Assembly (NCBI GenBank): GCA_045592125.1
Contig: JAZNUE010000045.1
Coordinates: forward strand, 36,073-100,072
Direction of reading: 5' to 3'
DNA: 64,000 nt
From: HGM04593 sp045592125
GTDB lineage: Bacteria; Bacteroidota; Bacteroidia; Bacteroidales; Bacteroidaceae
Under the pieces are notes generated by a model. It was not told the origin of the DNA and did no database searches. It saw only the letters and a program-made list of their open reading frames with translations. Below, piece after piece: positions 9,238 to 20,700 of the stretch. The number at the start of each line of letters is the position of its first letter. Position 1 is the stretch's first letter. Both the position numbers and the translations under genes were made by a program.

Positions 9238-11157
9238 ATGGAACTTACCATCCTGATACTCATATTGCCGCTCCTGAGCTTCCTCTTGCTGGGACTTGCC
9301 GGCAAGATAATGCCGCACAAGGCAGCAGGCACAATAGGCACGCTCACGATAGGTGCCGTCACCGTGCTGTCGTACTACACGGCAATAACGTACTTTGCCG
9401 CCGGACGCGACACCAGCGGCGTGTTTGCCGAGACAATGCCCTACTGCTTCCAATGGCTGCCGCTAGGCGAGGAGCTCTGCATTGACATGGGCATACTCAT
9501 AAGCCCCATCTCGGCAATGGTGCTCATTGTAATCTCCACGGTGAGCCTCATGGTACACATATACTCGCTCGGGTACATGAAAGGCGAGAAAGGTTTCCAG
9601 CGCTACTATGCGTTCCTCTCGCTATTCACATTCTCAATGCTGGGGCTGGTAGTTGCTACTAACATATTCCAGATGTACGTCTTCTGGGAACTTGTGGGCG
9701 TGTCGTCGTACCTTCTCATAGGTTTCTACTACACCAGGCCTGCAGCCATTGCCGCGTCGAAGAAGGCGTTCATTGTCACACGCTTTGCCGACCTCTTCTT
9801 CCTCATCGGCATACTCATCTACGGATACAGCACAGGCACCTTCTCCTTCACTCCCGAGGCAGGAGCCCTTGCCACGGCCGGCGCCGTGCTGCCCACAGCG
9901 CTGCTGCTAATGTTCATTGGCGGTGCAGGCAAGAGCGCCATGTTCCCCCTGCACATATGGCTGCCCGACGCCATGGAGGGCCCTACGCCAGTCTCGGCGC
10001 TCATTCACGCCGCAACCATGGTTGTCGCCGGAGTATACCTTGTAGCAAGGATGTTCCCGCTGTTCATAGGATATGCGCCCGGAGTGCTGCACATGATTGC
10101 CTACGTGGGAGCATTCACTGCGCTGTACGCCGCTGTAGTGGCATGCGTGCAGACCGACATTAAGCGAGTGCTGGCATTCTCCACCATCTCGCAGATTGCC
10201 TTCATGATGGTAGCGCTAGGAGTGTGCACAGGCAGCGGCCCGCATGAGGGTCTTGGATACATGGCCTCGATGTTCCACCTGTTCACGCATGCCATGTTCA
10301 AGGGACTGCTGTTCCTGGGCGCAGGCTCCATAATACACGCCGTGCACAGCAACGAGAAAAGCCACATGGGCGGACTGCGCAAGTACATGCCTGTTACACA
10401 TATAACATTCCTTATCGCATGCCTTGCCATAGCAGGAATACCGCCATTCAGCGGGTTCTTCAGCAAGGACGAGATACTGGCAGCATGCTATGCCTTCTCA
10501 ACGCCCATGGGAGTGTTCATGAGCATTGTGGCGGCAATGACAGCATTCTACATGTTCCGCCTATACTATCTCATCTTCTGGGGCAAGAGCCACTACGAGG
10601 AGCAGCTGGCGCTCTACAGGAACGGGGCGTGCGGGCATGAGCCGCACAGGCCTCACGAGGCGCCCGCGAGCATGACGGTGCCGCTCGTCATCCTTGCAGC
10701 CATAACCTGCGTTGCAGGGTTCATCCCCTTTGGCGAGCTTATTAGCAGCAACGGCCAGGCATACGCCATACACATTGACAAGGGCGTTGCAACAGCCAGC
10801 ATACTGCTTGCCGTTGCAGGCATTGCGCTGGCAACCGTAATGTACAAGAACGGCGATAGCCGCATTACCGCAAGGGTTAGCCAGGTGCTGCGTGCTCCAA
10901 TCAAGGCCGCATACCATAGGTTCTACCTTGACGAGGTGTGGATGTTCATAACCAAGAGAATAATATTCAACGGAATAAGCGCGCCAATAGCATGGTTTGA
11001 CCGCCACATTGTAGACGGTTCGCTCGACCTGCTTGCCAAGGCGGCGCAAAGGACAGGCCGCCTGCTGCGCCCGATACAGAGCGGCAACCTGCAGACCTAC
11101 AGCATATGGTTCCTTGCAGGAGTGCTTCTGATATCGGCAATACTGTTCTTTTTATAA
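9238..11157 (+). CDS. nuoL: NADH-quinone oxidoreductase subunit L (proton-pumping, MrpA/ND5-like)
   Basis: NuoL is the distal antiporter-like subunit. The 639-residue product has the 14-helix core with MYVFWELVGVSSYLLIGFYY, HIWLPDAMEGPTPVSALIH and the C-terminal extension that in NuoL forms the lateral helix. A hydrophilic, His-rich stretch (GHEPHRPHEAPA, about residue 465) lies between helices. It begins 7 bp after nuoK. Length is slightly above E. coli NuoL at 613. Confidence 0.95.
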   Translation: MELTILILILPLLSFLLLGLAGKIMPHKAAGTIGTLTIGAVTVLSYYTAITYFAAGRDTSGVFAETMPYCFQWLPLGEELCIDMGILISPISAMVLIVISTVSLMVHIYSLGYMKGEKGFQRYYAFLSLFTFSMLGLVVATNIFQMYVFWELVGVSSYLLIGFYYTRPAAIAASKKAFIVTRFADLFFLIGILIYGYSTGTFSFTPEAGALATAGAVLPTALLLMFIGGAGKSAMFPLHIWLPDAMEGPTPVSALIHAATMVVAGVYLVARMFPLFIGYAPGVLHMIAYVGAFTALYAAVVACVQTDIKRVLAFSTISQIAFMMVALGVCTGSGPHEGLGYMASMFHLFTHAMFKGLLFLGAGSIIHAVHSNEKSHMGGLRKYMPVTHITFLIACLAIAGIPPFSGFFSKDEILAACYAFSTPMGVFMSIVAAMTAFYMFRLYYLIFWGKSHYEEQLALYRNGACGHEPHRPHEAPASMTVPLVILAAITCVAGFIPFGELISSNGQAYAIHIDKGVATASILLAVAGIALATVMYKNGDSRITARVSQVLRAPIKAAYHRFYLDEVWMFITKRIIFNGISAPIAWFDRHIVDGSLDLLAKAAQRTGRLLRPIQSGNLQTYSIWFLAGVLLISAILFFL

Positions 11158-11178
11158 TTGAAGAAAGGAGAATAAGAA

Positions 11179-12657
11179 ATGAATATACTCGTTCTGTTTG
11201 TCATCATACCGTTATTGATGTTGCCGGCACTTTGGGGTTGCCGCAACATAAACCAAACACGCGCAGTCATGGTTACAGGGTCGACGCTGCTGCTGGCCCT
11301 GTCGGTATACCTTACGGTTGATTTCATTGCCCTGCGCAACGCAGGCGAGACGGCCGAGATGCTCTACACAGCCTCGGTCACATGGTTCGCCCCGCTCAAC
11401 ATATGCTTCTCGGTGGGCGTTGACGGCATTTCGGTTGCAATGCTGCTGCTCTCGTCAATAATAGTGTTCACGGGAACCTTCGCCTCATGGCGTATAAAGC
11501 CCATGACAAAGGAGTTCTTCCTATGGTACACGCTGCTCTCGCTGGGCGTATACGGTTTCTTCATATCAACCGACCTCTTTACAATGTTCATGTTCTACGA
11601 GACCGCCCTCATCCCCATGTACCTTCTCATTGGAGTATGGGGCAGCGGACGCAAGGAGTACTCGGCCATGAAGCTCACGCTCATGCTCATGGGCGGCTCG
11701 GCGTTCCTGCTGATGGGAATCCTGGGCATATACTTTGGCAGCGGGGCCACCACAATGAACATAAACGAGATTGCAGCAATGGACAACATCCCCGTACGCC
11801 TGCAGTACATCTTCTTCCCCATGACATTCGTAGGGTTCGGAGTGCTGGGCGCGCTCTTCCCCTTCCACACATGGAGCCCTGACGGACACGCCTGCGCACC
11901 CACATCAGTATCAATGCTCCATGCAGGAGTGCTAATGAAGCTTGGCGGGTACGGATGCTTCCGCGTGGCAATATACCTCCTGCCGCAAGCGGCCGAGAAT
12001 CTCTCATGGATATTCATTATACTCACCACCATAAGCGTTGTATACGGTGCCTTGAGCGCCATAAGCCAGACCGACCTCAAGTACATTAACGCCTACTCGT
12101 CGGTATCGCACTGCGGACTGGTGCTCTTTGCCATCCTCATGCTCAACAGGACAGCATGCACTGGAGCAATACTGCAAATGCTCTCGCACGGGCTCATGAC
12201 AGCGCTCTTCTTTGCGCTCATAGGCATGATTTACGGCCGCACTCACACGCGCGACATACGCCAGCTGCGCGGCCTCATGAAGATAATGCCATTCCTGGCC
12301 GTAGGATACGTGATTGCCGGCCTGGCCAACCTTGGACTGCCCGGATTCAGCGGTTTCATTGCCGAGATGACTGTCTTCGCAGGAGCCTTCAGCACTGAAA
12401 GCACCTTCCACCGCACAGTTACCATAATTGCATGCACAAGCATTGTAATCACCGCTGTATACATCCTTCGCGTGGTTGGCCGCATACTCTACGGCGAGCC
12501 GGAGAACGAAGAGCACATGAGACTCAGCGACGCCACCTGGGACGAGCGCTTCACCGTAATATGCCTCATAGTGTGCATTGCAGCGCTTGGCATCGCGCCA
12601 ATGTGGATGAGCAACCTCATAGGCAGCGGAGCAGGCAACATACTTGGAAGCTTGTAG
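11179..12657 (+). CDS. nuoM: NADH-quinone oxidoreductase subunit M
   Basis: NuoM is the second antiporter-like proton-pumping subunit, 492 residues. The family core is visible in FMFYETALIPMYLLIGVWG, FHTWSPDGHACAPTSVSML and the helix with LMTALFFALIGMIYGR. It lies 21 bp after nuoL. A 216-bp repeat-filled gap separates it from nuoN, unusual inside an operon with otherwise tight spacing. Confidence 0.95.
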   Translation: MNILVLFVIIPLLMLPALWGCRNINQTRAVMVTGSTLLLALSVYLTVDFIALRNAGETAEMLYTASVTWFAPLNICFSVGVDGISVAMLLLSSIIVFTGTFASWRIKPMTKEFFLWYTLLSLGVYGFFISTDLFTMFMFYETALIPMYLLIGVWGSGRKEYSAMKLTLMLMGGSAFLLMGILGIYFGSGATTMNINEIAAMDNIPVRLQYIFFPMTFVGFGVLGALFPFHTWSPDGHACAPTSVSMLHAGVLMKLGGYGCFRVAIYLLPQAAENLSWIFIILTTISVVYGALSAISQTDLKYINAYSSVSHCGLVLFAILMLNRTACTGAILQMLSHGLMTALFFALIGMIYGRTHTRDIRQLRGLMKIMPFLAVGYVIAGLANLGLPGFSGFIAEMTVFAGAFSTESTFHRTVTIIACTSIVITAVYILRVVGRILYGEPENEEHMRLSDATWDERFTVICLIVCIAALGIAPMWMSNLIGSGAGNILGSL

Positions 12658-12668
12658 GGAGGCACTAA

Positions 12669-12797
12669 AAGATGAAAGATGAAAGTGGAAAGATGAAAGC
12701 TTGTGCCAGGCGAGCGAAAGCCAAGTTTACTTGAGCTTTTACAGCGAGCGCAGCCAAGGTTCAAGCCCACGAAGTGGGGTTAAAGTGGAAAGATAAA
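12669..12797. repeat. Hairpin repeat family 1, single copy between nuoM and nuoN
   Basis: This segment is about 90% identical by eye to each of two tandem units at 47939-48126, in the opposite orientation. It contains two small palindromes, CCCACGAAGTGGG and CAAGTTTACTTG, and flanks made of GATGAAAG-type units. It lies in an intraoperonic gap and encodes nothing. I do not recognise it as a named element. Confidence 0.8.
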
Positions 12798-12800
12798 AGT

Positions 12801-12872
12801 TGCCCCTTAATAACCCTTAGCAGTCCTTAAAGCCCCTAATTGCCCTTAATAACCATTAATTGCCCTTAGCAA
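12801..12872 (+). repeat. Degenerate CCCTTAA-rich low-complexity repeat before nuoN
   Basis: About six imperfect copies of a motif like GCCCTTAATAA run up to the nuoN start codon. Related CCCTTAA sequence occurs after nuoN at about 14414-14455. Function unknown; it fills the space where a nuoN ribosome-binding region would be. Confidence 0.55.
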
Positions 12873-12873
12873 T

Positions 12874-14298
12874 ATGAACTACATACAATTCTTTGAGATG
12901 CGCCCCGAGGTATGCCTGCTTGGCATATACCTCATAATATTCATGTACGACCTCATTGCCACTGGCAAGGCCAGGAGACTGTTCCACCCGCTGGTGTGCA
13001 TACTCACCGCCGCCCTAGCCGTGCTCACGCTCGGCGACCGCTCAACGTTCACACTCTTTGGAGGAATGTACGAGAGCAACGCAATAATAGTGTTCGTGAA
13101 GAGCCTGCTCTCCTTCGGTGCGCTGCTGGTGATAATGCAGTCGCACAAGTGGATTAGCAACAGCGACTCGTTCTACAAGCAGGGCGAGTTCTATGTGCTG
13201 CTGCTGAGCACGCTGGCTGGAATGTACTTCATGATTAGCGCACGCCACTTCCTGCTGCTGTTCATAGGCATTGAGCTTGCGTCGCTGCCGCTGGCATGCC
13301 TTGTAGCATTCGACAAGTACCGCCACAACTCGGCCGAGGCAGGCGTCAAGTACATCCTGTCCTCAATGTTCGCGTCGGCCATAATGCTCTATGGCATCTC
13401 GTTCCTCTACGGCACCACCGGCACGCTCTACTTTGAAGATATGGCAGCGCGCATTACAGGCCTTCCCATACAGGTGTTCGCTCTTGTGATGTTCTTTGCA
13501 GGAATGGGATTCAAGATATCCCTTGTACCCTTCCACTTCTGGACCGCCGACAGCTATCAGGGCGCCCCGACAAGTGTTACGGCCTACCTCTCGGTAATCT
13601 CCAAAGGCGCTGCCGTGTTCACGCTCTTCACGGTGCTTACAAGAGTGTTTGCGCCAATGGCAGAAGAGTGGAACCTGATTATATGCCTCACCGTGGTTGC
13701 CAGCATAACGCTGGCCAACCTCATGGCCATAAAGCAGAATGACCTAAAGCGCTTCATGGCCTTCAGCAGCATATCGCAGGCCGGTTATCTCATGCTCGCA
13801 GTCATTGGCGGCAGGGCTGCAGGCATGACATCGCTCGTCTACTACCTCATTGTATACATGGTTGCCAACATGGCAGTGTTTGCTATAATTGAGAGCGTAG
13901 AGTGGCAGATTGGCATGCCAGCAAAGAGAGCAAGCCTTAACGGGTTCTACAGGAGTAACCCCAGGTTCACCCTAATTATGACCCTGGCACTCTTCTCGCT
14001 CGCCGGCATACCGCCTTTTGCAGGTTTCTTCAGCAAGTTCTTCGTGTTCATGAACGCATTCAGCGCCGGAGCATGGATTGTGGTGTTCATAGCCCTGCTC
14101 AATACAGTAATCTCGCTCTACTACTACCTGCTCATAGTAAAGGCAATGTACATGAGGGAGAGCACCCAGCCCATAGGCAGCATAAAGTGCGATCCCTACA
14201 CACGCATAAGCCTAACGATATGCACCGTGGGCATTGTACTGCTCGGTGTGTGCAGCTTCATCTATTCAGGCATTGACAGCATAGCGTTCGGGCTGTAA
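12874..14298 (+). CDS. nuoN: NADH-quinone oxidoreductase subunit N
   Basis: NuoN is the third antiporter-like subunit, 474 residues, and closes the operon. Signatures include LFIGIELASLPLACLVAF, FHFWTADSYQGAPTSVTAYL and LAGIPPFAGFFSKFFVF. The gene is separated from nuoM by repeats but keeps the canonical last position. It is followed by an imperfect inverted repeat and then a perfect palindromic terminator. Confidence 0.95.
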   Translation: MNYIQFFEMRPEVCLLGIYLIIFMYDLIATGKARRLFHPLVCILTAALAVLTLGDRSTFTLFGGMYESNAIIVFVKSLLSFGALLVIMQSHKWISNSDSFYKQGEFYVLLLSTLAGMYFMISARHFLLLFIGIELASLPLACLVAFDKYRHNSAEAGVKYILSSMFASAIMLYGISFLYGTTGTLYFEDMAARITGLPIQVFALVMFFAGMGFKISLVPFHFWTADSYQGAPTSVTAYLSVISKGAAVFTLFTVLTRVFAPMAEEWNLIICLTVVASITLANLMAIKQNDLKRFMAFSSISQAGYLMLAVIGGRAAGMTSLVYYLIVYMVANMAVFAIIESVEWQIGMPAKRASLNGFYRSNPRFTLIMTLALFSLAGIPPFAGFFSKFFVFMNAFSAGAWIVVFIALLNTVISLYYYLLIVKAMYMRESTQPIGSIKCDPYTRISLTICTVGIVLLGVCSFIYSGIDSIAFGL

Positions 14299-14314
14299 GC
14301 AGCCCTTTTATTGG

Positions 14315-14458
14315 ATAACGGTAACTAAAGAGGTTAATGAGACTAAAGGGTGCTAAAGAAACCACTTCAAGGTCTTTCGCTTTGCTCAAGATGACAGGAC
14401 TGCTTAAAGACTTTAGTCACCCTTAACCCCCTTAGTTCTCTTTAGTCCCCTTATCCCC
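14315..14458. repeat. Imperfect inverted repeat downstream of nuoN
   Basis: The left part contains CTAAAGAGGTTAATG and GACTAAAGGGTGCTAAAG. The right part contains the approximate complement, CTTTAGTCACCCTTAA and CTCTTTAGTCCCC, around a central 50-60 bp. It is non-coding. It may form a long weak hairpin upstream of the terminator. Confidence 0.45.
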
Positions 14459-14475
14459 CCCAAAAAAGCAGCACA

Positions 14476-14519
14476 AAACGACGAGAGGATGACTTCATGA
14501 AGTCATCCTCTCGTCGTTT
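14476..14519. terminator. Bidirectional terminator, perfect 44-bp palindrome
   Basis: AAACGACGAGAGGATGACTT and its exact complement meet at a central CA/TG, giving a 22-bp stem ending in a T/A run at both edges. It lies between the convergent ends of nuoN (+) and the 59-residue peptide gene (-), so it can terminate both. Confidence 0.85.
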
Positions 14520-14539
14520 ATACCATAAGCCAATCAGTC

Positions 14540-14719
14540 TTAAAGACCTTCCCAGATGTTGTTCCAGTCACCACGTGCAGCACCGGCATCCTCGGTAAAA
14601 CCACTACCTTCACCTTCACTTGTCTGATCTCCAATTTCCACATCTGGAGAAGCAGCAATTATGCTACTGGTGGAAAATGTTATAAATTCAACCTCCGGTT
14701 TTATATATTCTTTTCTCAT
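14540..14719 (-). CDS. Small acidic peptide of unknown function (59 aa), Bacteroidales 'KPEVE' type
   Basis: The product starts MRKEYIKPEVEFITFSTSS. It has a short hydrophobic SSIIAA, a Gly/Glu/Asp-rich middle (EIGDQTSEGEGSG) and an aromatic end ARGDWNNIWEGL. Many Bacteroidales genomes carry short peptides of this shape next to secreted proteins; no function is established that I know of. I chose ATG 14719 because a clear -7 box at 14739-14746 rules out the longer reading from 14749. It has no classical signal peptide. It is transcribed on the same strand as the M60 gene but from its own promoter. That it is real is supported by the promoter and terminator around it. Confidence 0.65.
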   Translation of the reverse strand: MRKEYIKPEVEFITFSTSSIIAASPDVEIGDQTSEGEGSGFTEDAGAARGDWNNIWEGL

Positions 14720-14738
14720 AACAATCATATTTTCACTG

Positions 14739-14746
14739 CAAAGATA
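14739..14746 (-). promoter_or_regulatory. -7 element of the small peptide gene
   Basis: The minus strand reads TATCTTTG followed by CA, the commonest Bacteroidetes form. It lies just after the M60 stop codon and about 20 bp before ATG 14719, giving a very short leader. This decides the start codon of the peptide. Confidence 0.65.
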
Positions 14747-14759
14747 CAAATAAATTCCA

Positions 14760-17700
14760 TTATTTAACGTAAACCTTTTTACCGTCTACAATGTACATGC
14801 CCGGCTCGGTAATCTCCGTTAACTTACGTCCCTGGAGGTCATAAATAGTTTTCACGTCTGCATTTTCACCATTCACCTCATTAATATCCGTAGTTCCGCT
14901 ATCAATGCCAAAGCGCATGCTGAACGAATTGGAAGCAACGCTTTCGGCAACTGTCATATATATCTTGTTTGCAGAACAACGGATATATCCTCCATCATCG
15001 GTGCCGGGATTAGTAATTGTTCCGTCACTGCCATACTCCTTGTACATCCAATACATCTTTGATACAGTGTCACCGCTCTTTCCGCCAAGCTTGTAGTACC
15101 TTGTATTGGCATCACACTGGATTGGAGTCTGAAGAATTTTACCGAATATTATTGCCGCGTCAACCTTTTCAGCCACGGCATCGCTCAAAGCCTCTGCGCC
15201 GGGAGCATAGGTAAACGTATAAACACCTGCAGTGAACGGTTCATCCTCAAGATAGAGTATCACCGGAGTGCGTGCAGGGATTATACTGCCTGCAGCTGTA
15301 TCATCATAACGGTCGGCAACACGATACAAATCAACTTTGTCGCCGTCTACATTAACTGCTGTAAATGCCGATACGCCTTCGGGAACCTCAACATCATACG
15401 GCAAGTACAAAGATGAGAAGCGGCGTGACGATATATTAACATTGAACTTGACATCGGCATCGTCAATCTTGTCAAAATACCAGTCAGTTGACCAGTTTGG
15501 ATCTTGAACTTCGCCGTTACTTGCATGGTTGAATGCCAATGAACCATATTTTTCATTGGTAAGAGCCATTCGCTGACTGCTGCTATTCTTCATACACTTT
15601 GCACCAGCCACCACTCCATCAGCTATTGTAAAGGCCTGAGCATTCTCGCTACCCTCTTTCCAGCCTAACGACAGAGTTCCGAGCGCACTTACAAACTCGT
15701 ATGTACTACCGTCACTGTTAGCCTTGCACACCCACAGGCAGGAATTATCATCAACTGCCGGAGTTGTGGGGAATGCAATAGTTGCGCTGCTATTCTGTAT
15801 ATAATGGTACTCAAAACCAGCCGCTGTATTTGTAATGAGGTTCATAATGCGGTATACAGCACCGTCCTCAAGTGCATCAGAGGGTACACGGCCGCCATCG
15901 CTCAACGCCGTTTCGGCATCAATCAGGTTATCCAACGCAGCGGTGTACTGTTCATCTGTTCCGTTTGCATTTGTCACATATCCGCTTGCAATATCATATA
16001 CTGCATTGTAATCGGCAGCATTTGCGTAGTAGCCCGGAGCATTATATTCTGGTTGCCTTGCCACCACAGAGCCAAAAATTATGCTAAGGTCGGTATATGG
16101 ACCATCAAGGAGGAACTGGAATTCGGAACCGTTATCACTCGCACTATTCCAGAAGCCCATCTTATTGGTAATACCTCCGTTATTACTGAAATAGTTGGTC
16201 TTGCCCTCAGGCTGTATATTCCACCAGCCCTCTTCTGTGCCGCTTGCCCTGGTTATGTACCAGTTCTGTATGGTATTTGTTGCATCAGTGCCTTCTACTG
16301 CTGTAACCGTTCCCGCCGCATTACCGGCAGAGGCTGCACCAAGGCGCAGTGTTGTATTGGCCGCACCGTTATACCAATATGGGAAGATTTGAATATCGTC
16401 ATAGCTTTCGGTGTTTGTACCCTGCATAAAGTACCAGCTCTGAGTATCGTCATCGCGCACAAAATCCTCAACAGGAACTTTTGCGTCGGAATCGTCAATG
16501 GCAAGCACCTTCAATGCACTGCGGTTAATCCTTATCTTGTACAATACAGGATTGTTTTTATCTGTTGTAAGTGTTACCGGCAGTTCCTTCAGGTTCTTTG
16601 CCAGGTTCAATGCATTATATGCTGCCTGAAGTTCTTCCTCAGTTGTATCATAAACTGTTTCTGTAACATAGAACTGGTTTTTTATAACTGTGGCATCAAC
16701 AACTTCATTGTTAGCTGTTACAAGAGTGCTAAGCGGCAAGTTCGGTGATACATATTCTGTTTTCACCTCAATGGTCTTGCATGCAGTGACAGAGAACTGG
16801 CTGAGGACAAAGTATGGGTGTCCATCGTGCTTATCGTTGTTTTTTGTCTCTGTAACCATAAAGCGGATATAACGGTATGCCTTACCATTGCCGAGTGCTG
16901 AGGGTGTTGTATATGTAACCTTTGTATCGGTAGTCGGTAGGTCGGTAAGCGTTGCAATAACATCAAATGTATCAAGGTCGTTAGACCCCTCTATTACCAT
17001 TGTTTTAGGAGCATTGCCGTTTCCATCCACTCGGCCTGTGTAACTAAACTTGAACGACATCAATGCCTCATTCTTACCCATATCCAAGCGCAAGTAATGG
17101 TCGAGGTCATCATCCTCTTCACCTTCATAAGTCGTATGCAAATGATTATCTGTATCGGTATCAAGCAATGCTTTCACACCATTCGCGTCATTGGGATAGG
17201 TAGTGTGGGTCGTACCGTCAGCATTGCAATAGAGGTAATACGGCGCATTTACATCGGTGCACTGCATTGTAAGGACTGTTTCGGTTTCATTGATGGTTAC
17301 AACCTCATTCACAAGATCGTTGGTCTCTGCGACAAGGGCTTTAAGCTCGTCCTTATCTGTCTTGTTAGCATTCTTTATCGCCAACAAAGCATCGTATTGT
17401 GCCTGTAGCGCTGTAACTGCAGCATTGTAATTATCTTCTGTCACAAACTTGTCCCTTGCAGCAATACCGTCAAGCAATGCCACATTCATTGCATACAACT
17501 GCTCGCCTGTAATACCCGCCGGCCGATAGTTGCTGTTTGCAACCATTGCGCTGTGAGCATAAAGGTTGAAATCGGACATATTGAAAAAGCCCTTTTCTGT
17601 TGCCACAGCGAAGCGTATATAACGGTAACAGCCATCCAGGGCAACAGTACCGTCCATTTCCCATTTTACGCATTTGCCGACAGGCATACCCTCGGAAAGG

Positions 17701-20700
17701 GTTGCAATTTCGGTATATTCGCCTTCCTTGTCATTGCTTGCCGAAATCTTTATAGAAGTAGGACGCTGGTTACTATGGTCACTGTTGCGGGTTGTATAAT
17801 CGAACGACAGTTCACTCAGAGCAATATCTGTACCTAGGTCAACTTCAATATAGTGCGTATAATTTGTAACAGCACCACCTTGCCATACAGTACCAAAGAA
17901 CGTTCCAGTCTTTGCCGAACCATCATCGTTCTTGTCTATCAAAGCACCAATGCCATCACAGTCCGAAGCTGTTGCATTAGACCAGATGTAGAACTCACTC
18001 TCCTCATCCTCCACCTGCAAGGCAAAAGCCGTTTTTGCGGTAGTCTTATCTGCCACCTCGCCAAGCAATGTCTCCATCTTGGCAATAAGTTCTTCAATTC
18101 CGGTCCTTGCATCTGCGGCAAGGTCATTGACAATGATTCCATTAATAATGTCACATATTGCTCCAAGCTCACTTATAGCCGTTTGCAGGTCTGTTGCTGC
18201 AGGTGTTGCACCGTCTTTCACAAGAGACCCTGCTGATTGAATTTGAGCAATGAGCTCATTAATATTATCCTGCGTTATTGCCGATTTGTAATAATCGTCA
18301 ACAACTCCGTTATTTTCATCGGCCACTTTCACATACAATGCCTGTGCCTGTGCCAAAAGTTCGCTAAGCTGTGACTTTAAGGCCGAGTTGTCAGTCATTG
18401 CCGCGTTCAACGCATCGTATGCAGCCTGTTGCGCTGCGGTCTGAGCCTTAATCTGTTCCACTGTAACCGCATAATCGGTGGCATAGTCAACCATCGTCTC
18501 CGATGCGTTCACTGTACGGCGGGTGTCAATGAGAAGACTCTCCGATACCATTCCCGTATATTCCTGGTTTATCGTTGCCGACACCTCACCGAGTTTCTGG
18601 AACCCGAATTCTGAAATTGCGAAATAGTATTTCTTTACACCATTCTCCGTCTTGCTACCTTCGGAGACAGCCACCTCGAACTTGAAGTAGCGGTAAGCTG
18701 TTGCAGATATTATTTCGGTTGATGTCCACAATGTTTTCACTGCAGTAGGAAGCGGATTCTCGCCATCGTTTGATGTAAACGTCCCTAACAGAGTATAATT
18801 AGAATCTTGCTCGTTACTGCCATATACGTTCAAAGTAGTAGGAGCACAGCCGCTTGCAGCTCGGGTTGTGTAGTTGAACTTAAACTTGTTTGCTGTATTT
18901 CCTTCGCCCAAATCGACACGGATATATGGTGGTGAGACCATTGTACTGTAGTTGTAGTCGGAGTGGAAATGCGTGCCGGTATTGCCATCGAGCAAATTGT
19001 AGCCTTTTTCTGCCGTAGAGTAGTCGCTGTGGTTGGTACCGCCTGCAGTGTACGGTCTTTCGGCATAGAGCTTGCCAAGGAGGTCAATCTTGGCATCGGC
19101 AGTAACCGTTGCTGTACCTGCTTGTGTTATAAGACCTTCGGTATTATTAATAACCGTTTGCAGTTTTTCTTTTTCACCGTCAACAACCTTCTTGTATGCT
19201 GCATAAAGAGCATCATATTTTCCCTGAAGTGTAGAAGCGTAGGCTTCAAGTTCATCGGTTGTTGCATCCGGACAAGCAATCCATTCCTTGCCTCGTTCAG
19301 TAGCCTCATACGCCTCAGTTATGAGCTGTTCTGTTAGAGTTGCCGAATACTCATTATACTCCTCAAGCAATGCTACCGAAACAGACGAAGTCAGGTTAAA
19401 TATACTGAACTCAGCCATATGGAAGTATATGCGGTTATTTGTTGTTGTTACAATGAAACGCAGATATTTATAACCTCTCAAGGATTTCACATCTCTTTCC
19501 CATGTAGCTCCGGCTTCTGTCGACAAATCTGTAACAGTAGTTATTGTTGTCCAAGAATCATCGGTTCCATCTACGCTACCCTGTATCTCGATGTCTTTTG
19601 GGAAGTCATTGTATACACCGCCGCGTTGTACACCTGTAATTCTAAACAGGTTAAGTTCGTTGCCGTCACCAAGATACACCTGCAGATAGTCATTGGTTGC
19701 AGATACTTGTCCGGAGGTCCAATTTGTGTGCAAATATGTACCATTATTGTTATCCAGCAATGCCGCAACACCACCTGCACCATCATCGCCATTAGGATGC
19801 GGATTAGAACAAGAGATATAATAGTTTTCGCCGGGAGCCGTGCACTGCAAAGGCAGTTCGTCACCAAGGACATTGGTTGTTGACACTGTCGCCAAAGAGT
19901 TCACAAGAGCCTCGGTTTTTTCAACAATTGCCTGAAGTTCTGCTGTTGCCGATGTTTTTTCGGCAAGGTCGTCATCGGCAAGCGTTATAAACCATTTTGC
20001 GTTATTACTTATAGCTCCGCCCCAAGTTGCCACCTGTGTTGCACTATGGCGGTCCATGTAACGGCCCGGATATTTCTTTGTCGAGAATGCATGGTATACA
20101 TAATCGACATTGGTGATACCATAATTCACGGCATTGTCGCCAACAGTAAAGTTCACGCTATTTGCATCGGACACTTCCTGCAAATATTTGCCGGTGCTTG
20201 CATTCTTGATTCTATATGTATCCTTAGACGCTATTTCAATTATCCAAAGGTCGCTATCATCGGTAGGGAACGTCGAAGAAGCTGTTGTCTTTACATTACC
20301 GCTATTATCAACATCCATATAATCGTTACCCGACTTGCTCTTTATAGCATATTTGGCACCGGAGATAATAGCAACCTTCGCATTTTCATTGTTAAGGACA
20401 TTCTGATACTCGGTATACAGAAGCTCATAGGCAGCAGCAAGGCCTGTACCTGTTTCAATGGTTGCCTTCGCTGTTTCAAGAGCAGACTGCAAGTCAACAA
20501 CCGAAGAAGCCTTGAAATAACCTACTTTTGTATATGTACCATCTGTACCATCGACATATTTGAGCAGATTCTCAACATCGGCTACAAGAGGTTCCATCAA
20601 TGAAGACTGCACCGCTGTAAGGTCAACATTAGCCTCAGTCTTGTTGTCTTCGCCATCCAATGCCACAAGTTCTGCCTTACCTGTAGCGAGCAGATAGGCA

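Noticed and set aside
14315..14458. Insertion sequence or MITE after nuoN
   Set aside because: The inverted halves are too imperfect, there is no target duplication and no transposase.
15804..16748. Plus-strand open frame of 314 codons, rich in Cys and Ile
   Set aside because: It is antisense to the M60 protein gene and has the composition of a complement of Thr/Ala/Asn-rich codons.
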